Shown here piece by piece: positions 10,154 through 21,334 of a DNA stretch of 64,000 bases. The stretch is from Agapetus fuscipes. Lineage: Eukaryota > Arthropoda > Insecta > Trichoptera > Glossosomatidae. The position numbers and the translations under genes are program-made. Within the stretch, counting starts at the first letter, position 1, and each line of letters opens with the position of its first letter. The notes under the pieces were generated by a model. The model saw only the letters and a list, made by a program, of their open reading frames with translations. It was not told the origin of the DNA and did not search any database. The DNA lies in contig OX637343.1 in assembly GCA_951799405.1 (NCBI GenBank), positions 5,952,001 to 6,016,000 of the forward strand, in the 5' to 3' direction.

Positions 10154-13100
10154 GTACAGCATAAACAACACCTCTTCTCAATTTTACATATTGTCTTCTC
10201 AGAGCTTGTCTGTCGTTCTCATAACAGGGGTAATTTCACATGAGCAACGTTTGCTTGTGTACTGGTGTGACTTATAATAATAATAATAATAAATCTTTCT
10301 TCCAGCTTGGTCACGCGGAGGGTGCAATACGTGACCAGCCATAAAAATAAAAAAACATTGATCGAAAAATACATATTGGAAAATAGAAACACAGAAAGAA
10401 AATAAAAACAATGAAAGAAAAATAGAAGCGAGAAGGAAAATATAATCTAGAGAAAGAAAAAAGAAACAAGGATAGATCATTGAAATAGAGAAATAAAATA
10501 GAAATAAGGAAAGAAAATAAATACAAAATAAAAAGAGAGCAACAGGGATGGAATCAAAGCGATGGCTATGTAAACCTTAGACTCTTTGCCCAATGCCGCC
10601 ATATCCGGCCTTACGTCAACCACTTCAGTTGAAGTGGGGGCTTCCCGGCTCTTGAGGAGGCTGGCACTCATTTATTGTGAAGGCTGAGTAAACCTTGCCG
10701 GTATTTTATTTTGGGTTTTGAAATAAACACCTGAACAGGAAATCATTTCTGACAGCCTTGGTGGGATTCGAACTTGCATGAAATGCAGCAACTCTTCCAA
10801 CTGAGCTATCGACCGGACTGTCTTATAAGTACTAGAAATTAATTTTGAAAATACTAAAAGCAACTCTCACATTTTTGTGTTTTACATTTTATTCTTAGCT
10901 CAGATTGTGTAGAATGTGATTCTTAAGACCATTTCATTTGAAGGTCATCTTTGAATCAAATGATAGATACCTAATCCAAACAAGCACTAGGGGGACAATA
11001 TATACCCCCGTATTCACTAATTCTACTAACACTTTCCTTAGGCCTATCCAGCCCATAGTATGGTTTTGATTTACGCAGTATACACACAAATAAAAACTAA
11101 TCTAGGCGCTAGTGAAACCTAAGGGAAGTGTTTGTAGAATTGGTGAGTGCGGAAGTTATTCTATTAAAACTAACGTACTTACAATATTTTATGCACATTT
11201 TCAGGTTAAACAATGTTCTTTGTCTAATAAATAATAGGCAAAATTTGACATGTTTTGACACTTAGTGATGTATGGACATATGACATTAAAGTCATGAGGT
11301 TTTTGACGTAGTCGACATGCCATTAATAATAATAATACATCTTTATTCCAGCCTAGCCACGCAGATGGTGCAATACGTGACCAGCTATATTAAATTTTAA
11401 AGTTATTACAGAGGAAATACAGGATTAAATGATTAAATGACCCAATTTGTGATTTTATGACTCTTAGTGATATTTCATGTCGAATGGTGACTTATTGGGA
11501 TTTTAAATGACATGATTTGACATTCCATTGTACCTACATTGTGATATTGATAAAATGACATGATTTGACATTCCATTGTACCTACATTGTGATGTTGATA
11601 AAATGACATGATTTGACATTCCATTGTACCTACATTGTGATGTTGATAAAATGACATGATTTGACATTCCATCGCACATTGTAATGTTAATTTAAATGAC
11701 ATTCCATTGTAAATTGTGATATAAAGTACCTATAGATTGTGATGTAAAATTAAGGCGTGTTATAAAGCTAAATCTGCCATTTTTGTTTCTTACACTTTAT
11801 GGTCTTAGCAAAATAGTTACAGTAATGAAAAAAATCAAGCATGTTTATTAATTTTTTATCATAATTATAAAGCTTGAACAAAATATATAACTTAAGAATT
11901 GCCACCACAAAAAAATACTTAAAAAAACGCGTTTTTTTTACATTTTTAGCTTTTTTTCGTGTGTGCTGTATTTTGGATTTTTTTTTTTGCTTTTTAATTA
12001 CAGAACTATACATTGTTTACGTTCCGTACTTAACATTTTTTTTATAATGTCAATGATTTTTGAGTAAATATGGAAAAACTGTGTTCTTTGATTTAATTAA
12101 AATTTAATTCATTAAGTAGTTTCAGTTTTTCCATATTTACTCAAAAACTATTGACATTATAAAAAAAATGTTAAGTACGGAACGTAAACAATGTATAGTT
12201 CTGTAATTAAAAAGCAAAAAAAAAATCCAAAATACAGCACATACGAAAAAAAAGCTACAAATGAAAAAAAAACGCGTTTTTTTAAATATTTTTTTGTGGT
12301 GGCAATTCTTAAGTTATATAGGTATTTTGTTCAAGCTTTATAATTAAGATAAAAAAATAATAAACATTCTTGATTTTTTTCATTACTGTAACTATTTTGC
12401 TAAGACCATAAAGTGTAAGAAACAAAAACGGCAGATTTAGCTTTATAACACGCCTTAATGAGAGTAACACATTATGACATTTCATAATACATTTTGATAT
12501 ACAAGACACATTGTGATGTGAACTGACCCTCACACATTATGACATTATTAAGTACATACACATTATGACATATTAGGATAAAATACATATTATGGTGTGC
12601 CTTTGTACGTCTTTTTTGTAACATTTTATGACTTATTGTTAATATGTGATGGTTATATAATGTGACGAGGTATGTTTTGTCCTTTTGTAACCAGCCGGCT
12701 CGCACGGGATGGCCGGCCAACAGCGGCAGGCGGCAGCTGGTAACAGTTTGTTTGCTTTGCCTTCTAAGATACCCCCTATATCTGTCTCTGTCCACATCTC
12801 TCTATCTATGTCTGTCTGGCTCTTGTCTCAGCCTCTTAGTAGGTACACGCACCCACACCGCGGACACAAACCCAACTTAGCCAAGAACTGAACCACTACG
12901 GTAATATTGTTGCATGCATGTGAACATAAAATGGACTATCTTGAACAATAAAGAAAAATATAAATAAAATAATTCATTTACTTAAATGCGGTACAGATTG
13001 TTTGTAATTTAACGTAACATATATAGTGTAACTTCTTTCCTGTGTAATCTCCGAAGGGGTTGCATTCGGCGATTCGGGACCTATTTATTTTTACGGGTAA

Positions 13101-16100
13101 GAGGGCCGGCATCACGCCAACCACTTCAGTTGAAGTAAGGGTTTTTCAGTTCCCGAGGGGGATGGTTCATTTTCTTGTGAAGGTTGAGTGAACTTTGCCT
13201 GTATTTTACTTTTGGGTTTGAAATAAAAACTGAAACGGGAAATCATTTCTAACACCCTTGGTGGGGTTCGAACAGTTGCTCTCGGTATGAAGTGCAAGCA
13301 TTCTACCAACTTAGCCATCGACCGGACTTTTTACGAGTTTGGTCGTCGCTACAAAGCGCCAATTCTAATAAATTCATAGAAAGTCCATTTCACATTTTGT
13401 GTATTTGATGTAAGTCTAAAATAAAGTGTATATATTTGTACTGAAATAAATATCTCCACATGTGTGTGTTATAATTTTGAAAATGCATGCTTTGTTGAGA
13501 AAAAAAAAATTGAATGAACATTAATTACTAAACAAAAGACACATTAATAATAAATAATAATAATAAACCAATTAGGTATATAAAGCACCATGCATGACAT
13601 ATATCACCACCTTGAAGGTTAAACTGAATAAGTGCTGATTCACTGATTTGAGAAATCGTGGATAAAACATTACTTCTTATGTTTTATTCCGAATACATTA
13701 TGGCATCTACATTATCGTGTGTTTTTCAGTTTGGTTGTTGCCGTACAAAGCTCAAATTCTCAAGTAAGACTCAGTTGCTGTAAGGCCGAATGGACCTATG
13801 GTGACTGTTCTTTGGTAAAGGTCGATTAATATTTCATACGCAGCGAAGAGCATATTTCAAAAATGAAATATTTTTGTGTGCGAGCCCACTACCTTCCAAT
13901 CACGAGTCCAAAGTGAAGTGAAACTAGACTACCAACCAGTCGTAGTCTAGTAGTTAACGCTACGGACCTGTAATTGTAAAATTGTGGGCTCAATTCCCGG
14001 TGGAGAAAAACAAAATAATCTTTTGTAATTTTTCAAAATATTCTCTTTGCTATGTTGAAAAATTGATGTGCATTACTAAAGATTGGCCACCAAAGGTCGA
14101 TCCAGCCTTACCTCAACTGGGTCTTGCTTCAGAATTGGCGCTTTCTATAGTGCCGTTCAAGCTAGAAGAGGGCTCTTGGGGTATGATTCACACAAAAACA
14201 GCACTCATCAAATAAATCATCTTAATATTTATTTGTTATTCTTTTACTAATGATAATTCCTTTGCAAGTTTGTCTACAATAATTTTGTTCTCATTTATTG
14301 TTTTCAGTACAATTTAATGTTGTGACTCTATATTGTATAATTCAGAGGTTCCCAATCTTTTCCGCTTTGCGGCTCCCTAAATAATTGCCATTTTTCCTTT
14401 ATTTCTAAATTAATTTAAATCGTCGACTGGGGGGTAGAAACACCTTTCCAGAAAACATCTTGTCTCTCAAAGAAAATTCCAAAATATTGTTGGATTTTGT
14501 CTCAGAAAATCTGTAGACGGAGAAGGGGAAGACACAGCGTTCAGTTTTTCTATCGTCCCCCAATCACCCCAAATTATGTCAGCATGCACGATTCTTGATG
14601 TAAAAATTCGAGAGTTGGAAACAATTGCCTTAACTATTTGTTTGAAATATTTTGGGGTGATCTTATGACGCCACCACGGCGCCGCAGGGAGAGGCCACGT
14701 ACAGATTGGGAATCACTGGTATAGTTAATATGAAAATTTCTTTGTTTTTTGATGTACCATATCTATTTTCATTTTTTGATCTCTGCAGTTAAACAATTTA
14801 CAAAAAAAAAAATTGCTTACACTTTTACTCATTTCAAATCTGACAATTGAAATCTATTAGACCCCCATTTCTAAAACTTCATTCCTATTTTCTCTCCGTT
14901 TCAAATGATTTTCCTAATCCACAAGTAAAAAAAATGCGGTTATGAAATAATTCAATTGATATTTGGAAATAACTGTTGATTTGTTTTTTAATTTTTTGGG
15001 AGTTAATCACAAACGCCAATGCAAATAAGCTAAACATACAGTGCAGATTCTTGCTGCGTTGTCCTCAAAAGTTTTGTACGTGGCAAGCTGAACCTTTTAC
15101 TTCCACAGATAAGGGGTCGGCCTTACGCCAACCACTTCAATTAAGGGTTGCCCTGTTCCTGAGTTCCTGAGGGTGACAGGTTCTCATTTCTTGCGAAGGC
15201 TGAGTAAGCCTTGCCAGTGGGGGTATTTTGTTTTTGCGTTTGAAATAAACACTGAAACAGGAAATCATTTCTGACACTTTTCTCTGACATTGAAGGCAAG
15301 CGCTCAGAGCCCACGAGTTCTAGCGGTAAAAAGCTACCATGTATGCGCAGTTTAGTTGCGTTGCAGCCAGAAAAAAATGTGACTTCCATAAATAAGTTAA
15401 GCTCACAAGTGCAGCATGTCAGTGGACCTTAAATAATATACAGACAAGGCTTACTCAGCCTTCACAAGAAATGAGAACCAGCCCCATCGGGAGCTGGGAA
15501 GCCCCCGCTTCAACTGAAGTGGTTGGTGTGAGACCGGTCACCTTACCGGTAAAAATAAATAGGTCCCGAATCGTCACATGCGATCCGTTCGGAGATAACG
15601 CAGACAAGAAGTAACACTATATGTGTAGCTTAGTTGTGTTGCAGACAAAATACAGCTTGACTCATAATGTTTTTTTTTGCATTTCTATCCTATAATCAAC
15701 ACACTACAGCACTGAATGTTTTGCTCGTCTGTCTGCATTAAAATGAAACTAATATGTTGCTATGTGTGTGTAGATAACTTGAAGAACGGCCGCTTCCACG
15801 AGCATCTGCGGGAGACGTTCGCCCCGCTGGTGGTCAGATATGTGGACCTGATGGAGTCCTCGATAGCGCAGAGCCTGCACAAGGGATTTGAGAAGGAACG
15901 CTGGGAGATCAAGGGGTAAGGAACTGTAGATAACCCACTGACTCATGATGTCCGTGGACTAGAAATTATTTTAACAAAAACAGACATTATATATCTATTT
16001 CAACTATGTTAATTACAATAACATAGTCTTCACAAAGATCATCTTCATCATCATACTTCATGCTGAAGAAGCCCATCGTAGACATGGGCGAAACGTCTAG

Positions 16101-19100
16101 AAGCTCCAGCTCCCATAGACCACGGCAACAGATCTCGGAAAACATCACTCCAGCAATACTAACTGAACTGTCGACCCGACAGCGCCGATGCCTTTTCCTC
16201 TCGACCGTTCCCTGGAATAAAAGTTTACTAAGTTGACAACTGGCGTGTGATCCGATGTGAGTTGTGTGTTGCTTCAGGAACGGATGCGGCACATCGGAGG
16301 AGCTGTTCTGGAAGCTGGACGCCCTGCAGTGCTTTATCAGGGACCTGCACTGGCCGGACGCAGAGTTCCGCACGCATCTGGAGCAGCGACTCAAGCTCAT
16401 GGCCACCGACATGATGGAAAGCTGCGTGCAGAGGACTGAAGCCGCCTTCCAGGTTATACATGTCCCAGGATGACCAATTTACAATATTTTATATCCACCA
16501 CCAGACTGGTCTGTAGTCCAGTGAAAACGCTTCGGACTCGTAAATGGAAGGTTGACTACAGACCAGTTATGTTAATAACAGATAAATAATATTAGGATGA
16601 TTTATTAGGTCAGCGCAGTTTTTGCGTGTCACACCTCAAGAGCCCACTGCGAGCTTGGTTGTCGCTGTAGAAAGTGCCAATTCTCAAGCACAGCCCAGTT
16701 GCTGTAAGGCTGGATGGACCTTTAGTGACTGGTCTTTGGTAAGAGTATATGGGTAAAGCCACCAATTTTGCCACATTTGCCCTACTCAAAAGTTTCCAGT
16801 AAAGTTTCTCAAAAATATGAACTCGTACTGTTTTTGAAGTACTTGAATTGAAATAAGTAGTTCATCGTCTTAAATGGCATATAGAAATGTTTTAGAATAC
16901 ATTTCTATTTACAGAAATATTCTAATGCTTTCCCTAAAAAGCGGGTAAAATTCGGGTAAAAATTCGGTGAATTTTGGGAGGTGCTGACTTTGACCAACAT
17001 TTTCGTAAAGTTTTAGGTATTTTATACGTTAAATATTGAATATTTTGGCATAAACATATAACTAGCTAGCCTTTCTAAGTACATTGCATAAGGATACAAG
17101 CACTGTAACCTATTTTTTTCTGTGCTCGAATAATTTTACGTGTTTTACTTCTTTTTCGACACCTCATTAACGCGACCATTTCCATCGTCAATTTGTACGT
17201 GAATCGTATTGATGTGTGTTTTATCCGACTGGCTACACTTAATGATTTATAAAACACATACACACACAAAACAATAACGTCAATTGGCGTCAGTAATTTG
17301 TCAGCTTCGTCGTGAGGAAGAATGGTCAGTTCCTCGGGACACACGTTTTGGTGAAATTTACAAAAGTACGTTAGGATTTTATCCAAGATCTGTAGTGCTC
17401 TAGGTTCCAAAAACATTGGTTATTGAATTTCATTGATCACTATGACTTAAATACACTGTGTTTGCGAGCAATCTTTATTTACACTAACGCGACCGGCTAT
17501 TTTTCGCTACTTTTTTGACACTTCATCGACACCGGTGGCGTGATTGTCTTCATCACTTCTTTTTCGTCACCTTGTAAAGGCCAGCTTAAACATGAATATT
17601 TGTTTACTTTTCATACAAATTTTTCATTAAAACTTTTCATACAAATTAAGGGAACACTGTCCTTATTTTAAAATATATTTTTATATAGTTTTAGTCACCC
17701 TCACGCTACGGTAGCGCTAAAGTTTTCGTCACTTTCACGTCATCGTCGCGAAAAATTATTCAACACTTTTTAGCGACTTGTGGCAAAATTGGTGGCTTTA
17801 CCCATATACATTCACACGTAGGTACGATCCAAGTTCATAACAATATGTTTCTGTTCCAGTCCACTCTAAAGAAGAATGTGACGTTCATATCCACGGACTA
17901 CATCCTGCCTTCCGAAGTGTGCGCCATGGTCAATGTGCTGCTGGACGCCAAGAACCAGGCCTTCAAGCTGTGCACGGTGGACGGAGTGGATGTGGTGAGA
18001 CACTCTCCTCAATTCATTGAGCATCCTTGTATGAAGAAGGTTATGACAGCTCTGGATGAAATGAAAGAAGTATGTAAGGACAGAAAGAAATAGCGGTTGA
18101 TCTGTAATATTGGCGGCTAGGACTAGGGTTATTTAAATTGTATTCTGTTTGAGTTTTGATATCCATACATATTTTTATTTATTGATTTTTAAAATTTAAT
18201 TTATATGCACACATGCAGAATGTGTAGGTGCGAACCTACATGTGCCTATGTCTGTGGGTATGCATTTAATATGCGCCTTAAATGTTAACATATCTTTGCA
18301 GCTTAGATTATAGATTATGGTTGTATCTTGGATTACAACTTTTCATGTATTTGATGGATGTTTTTATCTTTACAGCACCAGTACCACAGTCGCATGGACA
18401 CATTAATAGACACGTGTATAACTGGCATGACCACGGCCCTCAGCGGCAAGTTCATGTCGGTGCTGAACGCAGTCATGGACAAGCTGGCGCGCTTTGATGA
18501 GGGCAGTCTGATAGGGTCCATACTCACCATTGCGGTAAGTCTTCTTCTTCTTCCTCAGCCTTTCTCAGTCCACTCCTGGACGTAGGACTCCTCCAATCCT
18601 CTCCATTCTTGTATATTGGCTGCTGTGTTCAGCCATCCCCTGCCTGCAGTTCTCTTAATAACGTCCAGCCCCCTTAGTTGGGGTCTCCCGCTCCTCACTT
18701 GGGCATTCTGGATTGCCACTAGACAATCCTTTTTGGCCATCTGTCATGGTCCTGCCTTGCGACGTGATTTGCCCAGCACCACTTTAAGCAGGCCACTTGC
18801 TGTATGACATCAGTGACACCAGTGTGTCTATGGATCTCCTGGTTTAGAATCCTGTCTTGGAGACTGATGTCTGCGGATGATTGTGATAAGTACTGTACTG
18901 TATCCTGCCGCCTTTCCTCTAGGTGTGGCTGGCTTTTTTCTCTCCTTGCATCATCTCTTTCATCTCTTCAACATTCATCGCATTCCTCATTCATACGCTA
19001 CAGAGAGTTTTGGTCTTTATTTTATAGTAAGAACAAGATCATTCTCATTGAGAATCATTACATGCGAGACTTTACTAGAACATCCTACGAAGCACTCAAG

Positions 19101-20967
19101 CAATCTCGAACAATACAAATCAATACAAATTATATAAGTACCTAGAATCTATTTATTTCTAGAGAGACCTCAAAGACTTTATTATTAACTCACGCAGACA
19201 AACACAACACACAACTACATATTCGTCACAATAAGAGAGGAATTTAATCTTAAATATTTGTGTTCTAGAATGTTTCGGGATCAGGCAAGGACATGGGAAC
19301 AGCGTACGTCACCTTTATGAGAAATTGTATGGACCAAATTAGATCTAAGGTATGTATGTGACTTTGCATTTATTTTGCATTATGATCTGTAATAATGTAT
19401 AATGTACGGTGTTAACCTATATTTTTATAAGTAGGTTATAAGGATTGAGTTTCATTCACACTCTGTTTACTCCAAGATGTGACTTGAGCCTGATGATTTG
19501 TACAGGTGACTGATGAGCTGTGGATCCTGACCCTGTTTGAGCAGTGGTACGCGGCCCAGCTGGAGATGGTGGCCAAGTGGCTCAAGGACAGGCCTGCCTT
19601 ACATCCTCAGCAGTGCGCCTGCCTCTCCATCATCCTCAAGGTATTTCCTCTGCTCTCCCGTTGGTCTGAATTTAGCCTGACAGTTAGTAAAACTAGAAAG
19701 AAAGCTCTAATAGATATAAAAATAATTAAAAAAAGATGTTTCTGTGTCTTCTGTTATTTTTGTATGTAAGATCTCTCTTAGTTGTACCGACCTCCGAACA
19801 AGAAAGTTAGGTTGTAGCGTGTGTAAATTTTCACCAATATATGGCGTGTTAAAAACAGCGACTTTGATTTCTAGTCGAGTAGTATTCCTTTCCAGTGTTC
19901 CTCCTTTATCCTGATTCCCAATCCCCGTCCGGATTCCTACCATGCATCTCTATTATCTCTCCGATGCTGTTCACACACGCTGCGGCCCACCGGAGAGTTC
20001 CATCTTCACAGGCGGCTGAAGTACTTGCACATACGTATAGGTACACCATACGGTGTCACTCAAATGAATCAATTATTGGTCTTGCCATGATCACCTGCTC
20101 AGGTAGACTTGATAGACGTAGCGTGAGTGGCTAACATTAGAAGAACCAATCGCTCTGGTTCTATAAATCAGTTCATGTGTCTTGTGTTGTTTCCAGAAAA
20201 TGTACGGTGACTTTGAGCTGCAGGGTGTCATTGATGACAAGCTGCACAACAAGGCGTATGATGAGATCACGCAGAGGATGCAGGCGGAGGAGGCCACGTG
20301 CTCCCTCATCATGACACAGCACGACTCAGGGTGAGCATTGCAGTATACTCGTATATGTGCATGAATACTCTTGTGTCATGGAATTGCATTTTTAAATTTA
20401 AATGAAAAGTAAAATTGAAGCTATTTTTAATGAATGTGTTTGTTGTTTACAGTGGGGGTGAGGATGGAGATGACGGCCCTAAGGGAGGCAAGTCCAGACT
20501 GGAGGCGCTGACTGAAGAGGGGAAACTCACCAATGTGACGGCCGTGGTAGGGAAGGTTAGTTCAAAAACATTTTTATGTTTATTACGCAGGCTCTTTTTA
20601 ACTCCCCTACCTTCAGGTTAATTTCCGAGAAATAAGCAAAAAATAATCAGGTTTCAAAACCACAATGTACGTACCCCTGGCTTTTGAAGAGTATTTATAT
20701 TTTTACAGAATGTGTGGTCAGCCGCATACCAACCTATAAGTCAGGGAATGCAAATATACTGTTGTAAAATAATGCCTTTTTCTTAACGAATTGTCAATTT
20801 TATTGACCAAAGCACATTTAAACGTTTATAATTAATTATTTTGGTTTAATTTTTTTTTGAAAAACATTTGAAGATGTCATATTTGTGTTTTTCAGGTTGG
20901 CAACATGTTTGGCAGAGGCATCGGCGAGCTGTCAACAAAGCTGGGTGGCGCCTCAAGCTGGTTCTAG
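9997..20967 (+). CDS. Cadps: Cadps/Caps, calcium-dependent secretion activator, C-terminal part (10 exons)
   Basis: The protein primes dense-core and synaptic vesicles for calcium-triggered exocytosis at the plasma membrane. Ten exons (9997-10153, 15774-15915, 16278-16452, 17860-17994, 18376-18534, 19269-19349, 19506-19640, 20197-20330, 20453-20555, 20896-20967) join in frame to 430 residues and a stop. Every junction has AG/GT borders and matching phases. Residue blocks recalled as CAPS-specific are present: [81 protein letters not shown]. This is the MUN-type region and extreme C-terminus; the PH and C2 domains lie upstream of the window. Introns run from about 120 bp to 5.6 kb and are filled with repeats. 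Exons are GC-richer than the introns. Identity rests on recognised sequence, not on a search. Confidence 0.95.
10210..10990. mobile_element. MITE-E copy split by a LINE tail, purine tract and SINE-1
   Basis: 10210-10260 and 10830-10990 together match the uninterrupted MITE-E at 63593-63838. The insert holds a (TAA)n LINE tail on the minus strand (10266-10330), a 200-bp A/G-rich tract (10340-10545) and a minus SINE-1. Confidence 0.65.
10600..10818 (-). repeat. SINE-1 copy
   Basis: Body 'ggccttacgtcaaccacttc' through 'aaatcatttctgaca' to the head complement 'gagctatcgaccggac'. The 3' end is missing. Confidence 0.85.
11321..11395 (-). repeat. LINE-type 3' tail with (TAA)n
   Basis: 'aataataatacatctttatt' followed by 'ggtgcaatacgtgaccagc', the same sequence as 10266-10330, apparently the 3' end of one LINE or SINE family. 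Confidence 0.55.
11507..11698. repeat. 48-bp minisatellite, 4 units
   Basis: Unit 'atgacatgatttgacattcc', then 'attgtacctacattgtgatg', with starts at 11507, 11555, 11603 and 11651. A 16-residue repeat on the minus strand is only a by-product. Confidence 0.95.
11750..12458. mobile_element. 709-bp palindromic foldback element
   Basis: TTAAGGCGTGTTATAAAGCT at the left is mirrored by its complement ending CGCCTTAA at the right. Arms of about 325 bp are nearly identical throughout, with a centre near 12080-12110. TTAA at both ends may be the target duplication. It interrupts a 'cattatgacat'-rich minisatellite region. Confidence 0.9.
13011..13375 (-). repeat. SINE-2/SINE-1 dimer, SINE-1 part nearly complete
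   Basis: A minus-strand SINE-1 (13011-13327) is joined to the end of a SINE-2 ('tttttacgagtttggtcgtc', 'tacaaagcgccaattct'). The junction equals those near 23946 and 63149. Confidence 0.8.
13585..13680. mobile_element. MITE-G fragment
   Basis: 'atatcaccaccttgaaggtt' followed by 'aaactgaataagtgctgatt', the inverted terminal sequence of the family seen complete at 41812-42075. Confidence 0.65.
13733..14225. repeat. Head-to-head SINE-2 pair
   Basis: A minus copy (13733-13938) meets a plus copy (13940-14225) at their tRNA-like heads ('accaaccagtcgtagtc'). The plus copy has the LINE-like tail A, 'cacacaaaaacagcactcat' and 'aaataaatcatcttaat'. Confidence 0.8.
14343..14718. mobile_element. hAT-type MITE
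   Basis: Ends CAGAGGTTCCCAATCT and AGATTGGGAATCACTG with 8-bp flanks gtataatt (14335-14342) and gtatagtt (14719-14726), 7 of 8 matching. Non-coding. Confidence 0.9.
15018..15290 (-). repeat. SINE-1 copy
   Basis: 'aataagctaaacatacagtg' through 'ggccttacgccaaccacttc' to 'tcatttctgacac'. The head is missing. Confidence 0.78.
15440..15648 (+). repeat. SINE-1 copy, 5' truncated
   Basis: 'ggcttactcagccttcac' to 'gtgtagcttagttgtgtt'. Together with 15018-15290 it forms an inverted pair just before Cadps exon b. Confidence 0.82.
15774..15915 (+). CDS. Cadps: Cadps exon b
   Basis: Acceptor 'gtgtgtgtag', donor GG|gtaagg. Reads [20 protein letters not shown] and continues through [20 protein letters not shown] to EIKG. 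It joins exon c directly, so no variable spliced insert of the kind I recall from vertebrate CADPS is seen between GFEKERWE and the GTSEELFWK block. Confidence 0.95.
16017..16165 (+). mobile_element. Small repeat with hammerhead-ribozyme-like core
   Basis: Contains CTGAAGA, a 7-bp stem pair AGCCCAT/ATGGGC with loop, then GAAAC (about 16072-16095). That is the conserved arrangement of a hammerhead core. It matches the minus-strand copy at 49361-49506 end to end. It lies in Cadps intron b. Confidence 0.65.
16278..16452 (+). CDS. Cadps: Cadps exon c
   Basis: Enters in phase 2 and leaves in phase 0. Reads [20 protein letters not shown] and continues to the QRTEAAFQ end. Acceptor 'ttgcttcag', donor CAG|gttata. 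This is the most conserved block in the window. Confidence 0.95.
16503..16744. repeat. SINE-2 fragments, opposed
   Basis: A plus head piece (16503-16550, 'tggtctgtagtccagtg') is followed by a minus copy beginning at the tail A complement (16590-16650, 'cacacctcaagagccc') and ending near 'ggtctttggtaa'. Confidence 0.7.
16745..17809. mobile_element. 1.07-kb terminal inverted repeat DNA element
   Basis: Ends GTATATGGGTAAAGCCACCA and TGGTGGCTTTACCCATATAC, with at least 30 bp inverted identity. Cytosine/GTCAC-rich subterminal blocks lie inside ('gtcactttcacgtcatcgtc'). A 113-residue minus frame (17075-17416) has no recognised motif. It fills most of the intron before Cadps exon d. Confidence 0.85.
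17860..17994 (+). CDS. Cadps: Cadps exon d
   Basis: 45 whole codons: [20 protein letters not shown], then [20 protein letters not shown] and DGVDV. Acceptor 'tctgttccag', donor GTG|gtgaga. If the donor were skipped, the frame stays open for 33 more codons into LINE-derived sequence. Confidence 0.93.
18030..18110 (+). repeat. LINE C-terminal sliver
   Basis: Reads [20 protein letters not shown] stop, close to KKVMDMKELKEVCQDRKKW at the end of the minus-strand LINE at 55410. Directly downstream of Cadps exon d. Confidence 0.5.
18376..18534 (+). CDS. Cadps: Cadps exon e
   Basis: 53 codons beginning [14 protein letters not shown] and ending [11 protein letters not shown], with donor GCG|gtaagt. 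It matches the CAPS segment that starts HQYHS after the KLC block. The acceptor is 'ctttacag'. Confidence 0.95.
18555..18750 (-). repeat. LINE C-terminal fragment
   Basis: Minus frame [20 protein letters not shown] then [13 protein letters not shown], a common end of LINE polyproteins (GRP..RW.D.IK...W.....YVQEW). A similar piece is at about 51880-51960. Confidence 0.65.
19269..19349 (+). CDS. Cadps: Cadps exon f
   Basis: 27 codons, [20 protein letters not shown] and MDQIRSK. Acceptor 'tgttctag', donor AAG|gtatgt. AYVTF is a CAPS landmark. Confidence 0.93.
19506..19640 (+). CDS. Cadps: Cadps exon g
   Basis: 45 codons, [20 protein letters not shown] through [16 protein letters not shown] to LSIILK. 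Acceptor 'ttgtacag', donor AAG|gtattt. Corresponds to the LFDQWY...W block near the CAPS C-terminus. Confidence 0.95.
20197..20330 (+). CDS. Cadps: Cadps exon h
   Basis: Reads [20 protein letters not shown] and on to [12 protein letters not shown], leaving in phase 2 with donor GG|gtgagc. FxLQGV and EEAT are the family landmarks. Confidence 0.95.
20453..20555 (+). CDS. Cadps: Cadps exon i
   Basis: Acidic, glycine-rich start ([20 protein letters not shown]) followed by [15 protein letters not shown]. Acceptor 'tgtttacag', donor AAG|gttagt. It replaces the acidic tail seen at this place in vertebrate CAPS. Confidence 0.93.
20896..20967 (+). CDS. Cadps: Cadps last coding exon and stop
   Basis: Reads [20 protein letters not shown] followed by SWF and TAG. 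The short Gly-rich end in SWF resembles what I recall of insect Caps C-termini. Acceptor 'gtgtttttcag'. No strong AATAAA lies within 300 bp downstream; the first clear one is near 21798, so the 3' end of the transcript is unknown. Confidence 0.92.
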   Translation, partial: VGNMFGRGIGELSTKLGGASSWF

Positions 20968-21128
20968 ACTGTACTTACATATATCATTATTACTTATTAT
21001 TATTATTATTACCTGTATTGTAGACAACATATTCAGGCTAGGCATATAAACAATAATATTGTTCATTTATGTGTACAGATTTAACGTGATATGCTGAAAC
21101 ATAAAAATGTTACTCTGAATCCTGCCAT
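20968..21128. other. Cadps 3' UTR candidate
   Basis: Starts right after the TAG. It includes a (TTA)n run at 20985-21010 and no AATAAA of good context. Confidence 0.4.
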
Positions 21129-21290
21129 ATTGTTACGATTGTTACTCGGGTTCTTTTTTATTAAAACTGCGGTGATTTCTTTTACACAATTTATTTCATA
21201 TTCGGTTCGGACACAGAGTCACTTTACACTTGCACAGTTGACAGTACAGTGGTAGAATGATTTCTGAAGCTCCAGAGCATATTGGTCCCT
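21129..21290. repeat. LTR fragment related to the SAP-DEK element LTR
   Basis: 'tgttacgattgttactcggg' then 'ttcttttttattaaaact' resembles the LTR start 'tgttacg...gggttcttttaattaaaac'. It diverges after about 60 bp. No partner LTR seen nearby. Confidence 0.4.
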
Positions 21291-21334
21291 ATTTAATATT
21301 AAAGATAAAGATCATTCTCAAAACATGGAGAATC

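Noticed and set aside
11475..11702. A 75-residue repeat protein on the minus strand
   Set aside because: It is a direct translation of a 48-bp minisatellite.
17075..17416. 113-residue frame as a transposase
   Set aside because: No catalytic motif recognised and it covers only part of the element.
17821..18093. A separate 82-residue gene
   Set aside because: It is Cadps exon d read through its donor into the intron.
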